Assembly (NCBI GenBank): GCA_014529385.2
Contig: CM043962.1
Span: forward strand, 36,547,598 to 36,611,597
Direction: 5' to 3'
Source: Adiantum capillus-veneris
Taxonomy: Eukaryota; Streptophyta; Polypodiopsida; Polypodiales; Pteridaceae
Length of the DNA: 64,000 bases
Positions 56,373 to 64,000 of this stretch are shown here, piece after piece; within the stretch, counting starts at the first letter, position 1; every line of letters begins with the position of its first letter. The translations under genes and the position numbers were made by a program. The notes under the pieces are model-generated. The model worked only from the letters and a program-made list of their open reading frames with translations, did no database searches and was not told where the DNA came from.

Positions 56373-56705
56373 TGTTACCATATACATGTGGTAGTGATGT
56401 ATGTGAACACACTAGGACCGCCGGGGCATTTTTTCCCTCTTTCGGAGGTTTTTTCCCCCATGGATTGTATATACGTCCATTCATTCTAGGGCTATCTATC
56501 TTTCCATTGCACACTAAGTTACATACTCTCAGTTGTGTGCCTTGAGCTTTCTTCGTCTTCTCCAAGCTGTGTGTGTTTTCCTGCAACCCTAATTCCAACA
56601 ATTGGTATCATAGCGGGTTGCGTCCTCCCAGGCTTATTCATCAGCAGCTCCAGCACACGCCTGCTCACTTTCTCTGAGTTCTATGAGCTTTGATGAGCGT
56701 TCGCA
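56373..56705 (+). mobile_element. K-family copia LTR and leader, cut by element F
   Basis: 56373-56600 is a 228-bp LTR (TGTTACCATATACATGTGG...AATTCCAACA), about 90 percent identical to the LTRs of element K in opposite orientation. It is followed by a primer-binding site TGGTATCATAGC (one change) at 56603 and about 90 bp of leader that also matches K (CAGCAGCTCCAGCACACGCC). Element F begins at 56706, so the rest of this copia lies beyond the right edge or is lost. Confidence 0.88.
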
Positions 56706-57595
56706 TGTCATAATAACTAATATCTAATTCTCTTAAACGATTTTCTCATGTTAAACTAATCATTTACTATGGGAAAGTACCAGGGGAGAAAAAGTTAGAA
56801 TATTGGTTAAGCTGGTAGACGGGCCATAGTAGAGATCCAAAGGAGGGAAAATAGGGATCCAAAGAGGGGGGGGCATTTGCAAAAGAGCAATGTGCAAAAA
56901 TGGGCTTTAAAGACCCTAAGGTTCAGCCCATTAAGACTTCCAAAATGCTAAGGTTCCAAAATTCAAAGGTTGTGACCAATGGTCAAGCGTAGTGAAATTG
57001 GATGATTTGTGAGTGTACCAAAAAGTCTTCAAGACACCTACATAGGAGGGGGCGAGCCCTGTAAGTAGGGGATGAGAGAGAAAAACACACACACACACAC
57101 ACACACACTCATAGGCTCCCTTTACACAAAGGGAATAGGGGACACATGTCAGCTCCCTAGCCCAATTGCCCACAAGGTGCACTAAAATCCTATTGGATGG
57201 CCATAGAGGTGGACCAATGAGAATTAAGCAGGAGTGAATCTAGTTTAATTCATTTAAAAACACTTGATAAAATAACCAATAAGAAATAAGCTCTCTAGAA
57301 GACTATTGGTCAGTCTCCCAAGGGGTCCAATGAGCATTCAGCAGCCCCATGGCTTGCTTGATTCTTATTGGCCAGAAGACAAAGGGGTCCAATGAGAGTT
57401 TAGTTGCATTATTTAATTACCTAAATCTCTCACAAAAAGGGAAATGGGGACACTTGTCACAAGGCTATCACTTATGCTTCTTAAACCCTATTGGATAAGC
57501 TTGGAGAGGTCCAATGGGAAGCTAGGAAGAGGATTTAGCAAGAGGGGTCGACCAAGAGAGAGAGAGAGGGGGGGCTGATTTTTCAAAGGCATTAT

Positions 57596-57635
<40 letters not shown>

Positions 57636-58342
57636 CACAATCTCATGTGTGGATCAAGAATACTCTCTCTCTCCTTCTCAAGCTTTAATGGAAAGCTCAT
57701 CATCTACTCTAAGCTTGTGAGAAGGAGGCCTACATCAACAACTCTTTGCTTTTGTGATGCAAATCCAACCAAGAGCCAAGCTTCAATGCATGCTCATCTC
57801 CTCTACCATACTAATTACTAAGCTATGCTAAGCTTTTATGAGTGATTATGTGAGGAGATATACTTATTTCTCGTAAGACTACTCCTTCTTCCTCTCAATC
57901 TACCCTGATACCTTGCTAGCTCTCACCATCTTCGAAGGTGTGTGAGGTCTTGGGTCTGAGACCGTGAGGGAATTGATGTTGTGTTTTATAAGTGTTTTCT
58001 TAGTGCTTGAAGCTTCCATCTTCATTGCACTAGCTAGTTATTGAAGGAACACAAAAAATTGTATTATAAAATGTCCCCCTTGATGGGGGAAACCTATAAT
58101 ACAAATCCTTTTGGAGGGGGAACCGGCTCCATGTAAATCCAGTCCTCAACTATTGTCAATAGCTTAATTTCTCTCTCTTTTGAAGTATTGTTCATGCCTA
58201 TCTAACTAGGTGTTATGCTTTTTGTTGCTCTCTCCATCCAAGCACTCTTGCTATGCTCATTAGGAATCTATTCTAATGAAATGCTCACTATGTTCATGTT
58301 ATTTTCTGCTACACACAAGTTACTAGGCCATTAAATGTTACA
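56706..58342 (+). repeat. Element F 5' LTR (1637 bp)
   Basis: Starts TGTCATAATAAC, ends AATGTTACA. Contains AC arrays at about 57084-57108 and 57597-57640 and several direct copies of an 'AGGGGTCCAATGAG' type phrase. It matches the element A LTRs in reverse orientation. Confidence 0.88.
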
Positions 58343-58343
58343 T

Positions 58344-58355
58344 TGGTATCAGAGC
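58344..58355 (+). promoter_or_regulatory. Primer-binding site of element F
   Basis: TGGTATCAGAGC one base inside the LTR; initiator Met-tRNA type. Confidence 0.9.
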
Positions 58356-58749
58356 ACAAGGTTTCTCTTTTCTTGCTCAAGACGGGAGGTCCTCAAGCTA
58401 GCTATAAGTGGTTGGTATTATTAATTGCAATTGAGTAAGTAGAATAGGGATCTTTTAGCCTTGCAGTGCGCTTGCCTTCGTGCAGATAACGGGGTATCAT
58501 CGTCGAGAGCTATGGTCTTAATAGTGGAGTCCGATGGGGCTTGCCTATGGCTTAACCACTATTGAGCTATTAGAATCTTGATAGGAGCCGGTGCTGTTTT
58601 GATGTTGAAAGACCCTCTCTTATATTCCTTGATATTCGAGCCATGGGTACAAGAGCTTGAGTGCTTTTCTAAAGGGGTAAAGAGGAGCAGCAACTAGGGT
58701 TTGAAGTGCCAAAGTTCACCTAAAAATATTACACCTAAAATTTGTTAGA

Positions 58750-59447
58750 ATGGCTGACAATAGTAAAGAGAGTGAAATTAATGTTGATAGCTTTGATTTT
58801 GCTAATGACCAGGCTACTATGATGCCCCTATGCTTGTTAACTACCTTGTTTCTAGGCTTCAACAAGCCATGGGCAATCCGTCCCTCTAAAGTGAAGTGCA
58901 ACGGCAGCTTCGTGCTCATGGGATTCTCCAAACTCCCCACCATGATGAGAGAGTACCTAGGAGCCCTCCTTGTGAGACTTCCAAAAGAGGCCTCTCCCCG
59001 ATTTGGGAAGAAGAAGAGGATCCATACGAAGGGCTCAAAATTTTGCTTCTTGGTGACGCATCTCCTTCTCAAAAGAGAACTCAAGATCCCCCACCAAAGG
59101 AACGAGAAAGAAGTGAGTCTCCTGCCTTCTTGGTGGAGATGGCTCCACAAAGACGGCGGAAAAAACGCTCTCCATCACTTCCTAAACGGAGAAGATCATG
59201 GCACACTTCTCCACACCATAATTCAAAGAGGAATGACAGAAAACAAGAGAAGAAAAAGGCGAGAAAGAGGTCACCCTCTTCTCCATCTTCTTCATCCTCT
59301 TCCTCTTATGAAGAAAGTGATGGTGCAGACAAAGAGGATCAAGGCAAGAAAAAGGCGAGAAAGAGGTCACCCTCTTCTCCATCTTCCTCAAATTCTTCAT
59401 CTTCTGAAGAAAGCAATGGTGCAGGAAAGAGAATCTCTTTCCTTACC
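58750..59447 (+). pseudogene. Element F gag N-terminal, Arg/Ser/Lys-rich region
   Basis: ATG at 58750 opens MADNSKESEINVDSFDFAND. After one or more frame changes near 58830-58900, the coding frame becomes the one ending at 59447. That stretch is basic and Ser/Pro-rich, with a tandem pair KKKARKRSPSSPSSS (59247 and 59343) separated by an acidic EES[D/N]GA linker, resembling SR-type low-complexity protein. A frameshift near 59430 joins it to the capsid region. Element A has a decayed counterpart. Its role is unknown; RNA or nuclear association is a guess. Confidence 0.65.
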
Positions 59448-60156
59448 TAGATGGCACCTTTGGTGCTATGGACAAAGTCTTGGCCTTTATCCAACAATTC
59501 GATGGGGCGTTTGGAGATGAGGGCTTCACGGAGTCCTCTAAGCTATGCCATGTAGCCATGCACTTTCAAAAGTCCGCTAGGCAATGGTGGTCTAGCCTAT
59601 GGGCCAACAGTGAAGCTCCACAAACATGGAAAGCTTTAAGAGCTTCCACCATGAAGCAGTTTTTGGCTGCCGATGCGAAAGACAAAGTACTAACCGAATG
59701 GCGAAGCTTGAAGCTCTCTCCCTACGAATCCATTCATAAATATGTAGACATGTTTTGGGGCTTACATCTCAAAGACACTGTCTTCAAAAAGATGGATTTT
59801 GGAGAGAAAAAACAACAATTTTGTGCGGGCTTAACTGAAGAATTGGCGGAGTATGTCAACTCTCAAAGGCCACGCACCATATCTGCAGTTATATACCATT
59901 CTATGGTGGTTTCTCGAGTCAATTTCCAAACAGGGGCTAAGAGAAATCTTATGCCCATGGAAAACAAGGGTTCCAATGAGCCTAAGGGGAAGGACAATGT
60001 CCAAAAGTCTACTAAGGGCAATTCCAATAACCACAAAGCTAAGGACAAGGGAGTTTACAAAGGAAAAAAAAACTCTCTCCAGAAGATCTTGAGTGTTATC
60101 GCAAGGATAACCATTGTTTCAAGTGAGGCGAGCAAGGGCATGCGTACCGCGCTTGC
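59448..60156 (+). pseudogene. Element F gag capsid and zinc knuckle
   Basis: The capsid track runs AFIQQFDGAFGDEGF, KLCHVAMHFQKSARQWW, TMKQFLAADAKDKVLTEWRS, ESIHKYVDMF, FCAGLTEELAEYVNSQR, then a Lys/Asn-rich linker. At the A9 run (60064-60072) the frame slips by one. In the new frame a zinc knuckle C-F-K-stop-G-E-Q-G-H-A-Y-R-A-C sits at 60115-60156, the second Cys replaced by TGA (60124-60126). With a normal Cys it would be a standard CCHC motif. Element A keeps this second Cys but has lost the first. Confidence 0.85.
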
Positions 60157-60402
60157 CCCCAAAAGAACATCCGCCATGAGCCTCCTAGAGCTACCTTGGT
60201 CAAAATCCAACAAGAGGAAACTCACCACAAAGTATCTCCTCTATGCCATGCTTGGGAAAAGGTAAGAGAACATGATGCTTTTATTCTCTTTGACCCTGGT
60301 TCTACTCACAATTTCATATCCACAGAGTTGGCCACCAAGCTAGGCATCCAAGCCTATGACATGGGAGATGTCCTACCCGCAGATGGTGCTTTCAAGGGGT
60401 AA
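60157..60402 (+). pseudogene. Element F protease
   Basis: Same frame as the zinc knuckle, ending in TAA at 60402. EHDAFILFDPGSTHNFIST carries the retropepsin active site as Asp-Pro-Gly instead of Asp-Ser/Thr-Gly. LATKLGIQAYDMGD follows. The following 500 bp (60403-60904) read as protease C-terminal and linker pieces with stops. Confidence 0.75.
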
Positions 60403-60904
60403 GAAGCTTCAGTCACTCCACTAATTGGGAAATTGAGGCTCCATGTCCAAAGCTGTCTGGACAAAGAGGACTTCTTTATCTCTCCTCTCTAGCACAAGGA
60501 TGTAATCCTAGGGGCACCATGGTTTGATCCCATGGTTGCCAATGTTAAATTCTCTGAAAGAAAATCTACTTTAAGTACAGGGAAAAAGATATGTACATAG
60601 ATGCCAAAGAGATGGGTAACGCCATACCCATTGTACATAAGCAAGCTTTCAATAATTCAATAAAGAGCTCGTTAAAGATTCTTAAGATGAACCTAATGCT
60701 TTATCAAAAGAAAATATAAACAATCACAAAGAATTAGAGCTATCCAATTTTCTCAAGGGATTTCAAGATGTTTTTATTGATGACATCCCTTGTGAGCTTC
60801 CTCCTAAATGAGGCAATGATGACCATGCAATTGAACTTCTTCCAGGAAGTTCACCACCTAATAAACCTCCTTATAGAGTTTCTCAAGCTCAACAAGAGGA
60901 GATT

Positions 60905-61870
60905 ATGCGGCAAGTGCATGAGTTAGTTAAGAAGGGCATGGTTAGGCCTAGCTCATCTCCCTTTTGCTCACCCGTGTTATTAGTGCAAAAGAAAGACGGC
61001 ACATATCGTATGTGTGTCGACTATAGAGCACTAAATAGGATCACTATCAAAAAAAAGTTTCCCGTTCCACGGGTAGAAGATGATAAGCTACAAGGGTTGA
61101 CCTACTTCAGTAGGATTGACCTAAAAAGTGGCTACCATCAAATAAGGATAGTTGAAGTCTTAAGAGAGAATAAACTTTATATTAATCGAAAGAAAAGTGA
61201 GTTTTTCTTACAAGAGATTCAATATTTAGGTCACATTATCTCTCAAGATGGCATCCAAATGGATCCATCAAAGTTAGAGGTAATAAAACCATGGCCTAAA
61301 CCAAGGAATCTTCATGAACTAAGAAGCTTTATAGGTATGTGTGTATACTATATACGCTTCATAGAAAATTTCTCACAAATCGCGGGACCATTATATGATC
61401 TAACAAAGAAAAATGTTAGGTATACATGGTCTGCCAAGGAGAACAATGCTTTTGAAAATCTTATCTCTCAACTTGTACTTACACTGCCGGATCTCTCAAA
61501 GCCATTTGAGGTCCAATGTGACGCTTGTGGTAATTGCCTTGGAGCTGTTTTGCTCCAAGAAGGGTACACCATAGCTTATGAAAGTTGAAGGCTTGACCCT
61601 GCTGAGCAAGCTCTAGGAATATATGAAAAAGAACTCCTTGCAGTTCTACATGCCTAAGACTCATGGAAGCACTATATATTGGGGACTCCTTTCATTCTGC
61701 GGACGGATCACCAAAGCCTTAAGTACTTCATGACGCAGACCAAGCTCTCTGACAAACAAATGCGGTGGTCAAATTTTCTTTCACAATTTCACTTTCATAT
61801 TGCTCACATTGCTGGCAAGCATAATCAAGTAGCCGATGCACTCTCAAGACAGCCGAGAGTGAATGCGGTT
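60905..61870 (+). pseudogene. Element F RT and RNase H, catalytic core of RT deleted
   Basis: The RT starts normally: KKGMVRPSSSPFCSPVLLVQ, DGTYRMCVDYRALNRIT, FSRIDLKSGYHQIRI. At about 61150 it jumps straight to VEVLRENKLYINRKKSEFF, LGHIISQDGIQMDPSK and FIGMCVYYIRFIENFS. The 70 or so residues between, which carry the YxDD active site in Ty3 elements, are missing without loss of frame. RNase H follows with two stops (61586-61588 and near 61657): FEVQCDACGNCLGAVLLQ, LRTDHQSLKYFMTQ, RWSNFLSQFHFHIAHIAGKH, VADALSRQPR. No polymerase activity possible. Confidence 0.92.
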
Positions 61871-63099
61871 TCCATAGCAACTCACAATGATCTATCTTCT
61901 ATGATAGATGAGTATGCTATTGATCTAGATTTTAGAGATGTGATTTCAGCCCTTGCACTAGGGAAGAAAGAGGAACCATTTACTTTACAAGATGGTTATC
62001 TTCTCTATGGCAATAGACTATGTGTTACTAGCTCACTACGTGAGAAAGTAATGTATGAATCTCATGCTCCTCCTTATGCGGGGCATAGAGGGATTTAGTC
62101 TACCCTAAAAGGGATTGAAACATATTTCTATTGGCCTACCATGAAAGCAAACATACAAGAGTATGTTTCTAAATGTGTGGTATGCCAAAAGACAAAGTTT
62201 GATAGAGGGAAGCAACCTGGATTGCTTCAAACTTTGCCAATCCCTAATTCACCATGGGAGAGAATATCCATGGATTTTATCTTTGGATTGCCTAAGTCTA
62301 TCCATGGGAATACGGGAATATGGACGATAGTAGACAGGTTCAGCAAACAAGCTCATTTTATACCTGTCAAAAAGGCTACTCGAGACCTCTATGTATGTAA
62401 GTATACCATGAGAGTTCAACAAGAGAAGTCTTTTAATTCAAAAAATTTGGGTAAATTTACATAAATATATTTAAATAAGGGGGTTTTTTATTGCACTTTG
62501 AAAAAAAACCCGTAAGTTCATAAAGAAAGAGGGGTTGTTTTATTAATTCAAGATTCACAGATAAGGGGTTTTTAAAGTACCCTTTGAACGCACGTTGTAT
62601 AGATGGTTTACATATAGTGAACCCCCCAAGAAATAATGTCAAAGCCCATCAAATGGCAACCCTCTTCATATCACAAATCTTCAAGTACCATGGCTTGCCA
62701 ATGTCCATAGTGTCGGATAGAGGTCTTAGAATGACCAGTAATTTCTGGAAGGGTCTCTTTGAGAATTTAGGGACAAGACTAAATTTCTCTTCGGCCTATC
62801 ATCCCCAAATGGATGGCCAAAGTGAAATAGCTAACCTAACAATTCTTGATCTACTAAAATCCTATGTAATGGAAGTAGATCAAAGGTCCCAATGGGAGAA
62901 GTACTTATCTTTAGTGGAGTATGCCTACAATAACACTGTACATACTTCCACGGAAAAAGCACCATTCGAGGTAATTGAGGGAAGATCAAAAATTCCCCTG
63001 CTACTTAAGGTACATGGGAAGATCTTCACTACAGATGAGTATAGCCAAAACCTACAAGAATCTTTCCAAAAGATTAAGGATGCTATCTCTATCTCATAG
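61871..63099 (+). pseudogene. Element F integrase with 260-bp insertion
   Basis: The zinc-binding N-terminus (HAPPYAGHRGI, stop, then CVVCQKTK) is followed by the core: WERISMDFIFGLP with the first Asp, VDRFSKQAHFIPVKKAT, then an out-of-place AT-rich block (about 62375-62637). The core resumes with VKAHQMATLFISQIFKYHGL, IVSDRGLRMTSNFW (second Asp), AYHPQMDGQSE (Glu) and VEYAYNNTVHTSTEKAPFEV. All three catalytic acids remain, but the insertion brings several stops. The origin of the inserted block is not recognised. Confidence 0.9.
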
Positions 63100-63611
63100 C
63101 AAAGGCAAAAGGCTGCTCTGCTGATAAGCACAAAAGAGGCCAAGCCTTTAAAGGAAATGATTGGGTCTTACTTAAATTTCCCAAGGCTCAATTAAGGCAC
63201 ACGACGGGCAAGAATCCTACAGGACACCAAAAGTACTATGCTAAGTTAGCAAAAAGGTACTATGGTCCCTTCCAGATTCTTAGACCAATCAATGATATGG
63301 CCTATCAACTCAAGTTGCCCAACCATTGGCTCATACACAATGCTTTCCATGTGATCCTACTAAATCCTTACAGAGGAGATCCACATCAAGAACCAACTAT
63401 TGAAGACCCACCGGAGATTGAGGACCAAGAAGAGGTGCTGCAGCCCAAGTCCATGCTCCGACATGAAGACAAGGTATTAAGAGGCGGTAAGACTATTCGG
63501 TATCTTAATAAGTTTAAGAATTATCCTTTTGAAGATGCTAGATGGATGCAAGGCATACAATTAAAGGATAACCTAAACCTTGTCAATGCTTACAATGCTT
63601 CCCTAGAGTAA
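63100..63611 (+). pseudogene. Element F integrase C-terminus and chromodomain-like region
   Basis: After a TAG at 63097-63099 come a decayed KGNDWLLKFPKAQL-type stretch, then the GPFQILRPINDMAYQLKLP and WLIHNAFHVILL blocks typical of Ty3 integrase C-termini. A chromodomain-like end follows: ILRHEDKVLR-like MLRHEDKVLRGGKTIRYL, KFKNYPFEDARWM. It ends with TAA at 63609-63611. Chromodomains guide such elements to heterochromatin and place F among the chromoviruses. Confidence 0.8.
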
Positions 63612-63965
63612 GCAAATGTACAAATGTTTAAAATGAACAAAGTTTTTGTCTTATAAGACTCTCTTTTTCTTTATTGTGCACAAATTTGAAGTAGTATGCA
63701 TGCTTAGAATCAAGTTTGTGGAGACGACGTCTTCCAAACACCACGTAGAGCTTGTCCCTCTACTATGGAAGATTGATAGGACTAATGTGCAGACATGCTT
63801 GCGGCAGCTTAGGCTCTCAAGCACCAAATGGATTAGGCATCCATTTTGGAACGATGTCGTAGGGTAAGATAGGGATTCTCTACCCGCTAGAAAAAGGACT
63901 AATAAATAGGCTTTATCTTCTTTACTCCATAGTCGAGGATGACTATGATTTCAAGAGAGAGATAA
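63612..63965 (+). other. Element F 3' untranslated region and polypurine tract
   Basis: About 350 bp without a supported gene, ending in TTTCAAGAGAGAGATAA immediately before the 3' LTR. The matching sequence in element A (minus strand, near 1234-1250) is CCAAGAGAGGAT. Confidence 0.75.
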
Positions 63966-64000
63966 TGTCATAATAACTAATATCTAATTCTCCTAAATGA
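63966..64000 (+). repeat. Element F 3' LTR start
   Basis: The first 35 bp agree with 56706-56740 except for two differences. The rest lies outside the window. Confidence 0.92.

Larger units (their letters stand above)
56706..64000 (+). mobile_element. Element F: Ty3 chromovirus, runs off the right edge
   Basis: 5' LTR 56706-58342, primer-binding site at 58344, gag, protease, RT, RNase H, integrase and a chromodomain-like C-terminus in that order. A polypurine tract follows, and the 3' LTR begins at 63966 with the same TGTCATAATAACTAATATCT start as the 5' LTR. It is inserted in the leader of a K-family copia. Numerous frameshifts and stops, a deletion of the RT active site and an insertion in integrase make it dead. 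It is the full-length relative of gag-only element A. Confidence 0.93.

Noticed and set aside
60064-60072. A9 run at the gag/pol border of element F as a programmed frameshift site
   Set aside because: Comparison with element A and the expected linker suggests loss of one base from an A/C-rich run; other lesions abound nearby.

Overview
This is a transposon-rich stretch of a land-plant nuclear genome. A PLS-class pentatricopeptide-repeat (PPR) gene of the organelle RNA-editing type, a second PPR locus in ruins, dense nested LTR retrotransposons, a poly(A)-tailed LINE and long GA/CT and GT arrays all fit a large plant genome. The PPR style and retroelement load suggest a fern or other seed-free plant, but that is inference; the species cannot be fixed from this window. 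There are no operons, bacterial signals or CRISPR arrays.

Layout, left to right. (1) 1-4004: minus-strand Ty3 element A, cut down to two LTRs and a broken gag. It sits beside an older plus-strand copia remnant (4005-4837). (2) 4838-10413: minus-strand Ty1/copia element B with a perfect 5-bp target duplication (ATTGT) and an almost complete gag-pol. (3) 10414-15298: AT-rich DNA without a gene, including one copy of a 1.4-kb dispersed repeat. (4) 15299-29227: large minus-strand Ty3-like element C with gag, zinc knuckles and protease but no recognisable reverse transcriptase or integrase. It is split by copia element K (20169-25275), whose single reading frame has only two nonsense codons. (5) 29698-31649: short copia-type element I. 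(6) 31670-37990: a decayed PPR gene split by copia element D (32536-37605, target duplication AAGGG), itself split by mini-element H (34466-36220, target duplication AGTGT).

(7) 38655-39583: a long inverted repeat with arms of about 380 bp. (8) 41228-44640: locally duplicated G-box-bearing segments, a 375-bp MITE-like element containing a tRNA-like segment, and an unidentified non-transposon reading frame broken by one stop. (9) 44666-45599: 5'-truncated LINE with an inverted copy of its target flank at the 5' junction. (10) 45817-47565: the one apparently intact host gene, a PLS-class PPR protein ending in an E-like region without DYW. (11) 48085-49445: second copy of the 1.4-kb repeat. (12) 49450-56372: Ty3-like gag/protease remnant E, split by copia derivative G (50476-53997). 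(13) 56373-56705: LTR and leader of a K-family copia, cut by Ty3 chromovirus F, which runs from 56706 off the right edge. F is the pol-bearing relative of A.

Recurring theme: of the LTR elements whose coding content can be read, A, C, D, E, G and H keep gag (sometimes protease) and the cis signals (LTR, primer-binding site, polypurine tract) but have lost most or all of pol. They look like non-autonomous passengers. B, K and F are the only pol-bearing elements, and each carries inactivating lesions. Boundaries marked as approximate come from reading repeats by eye.
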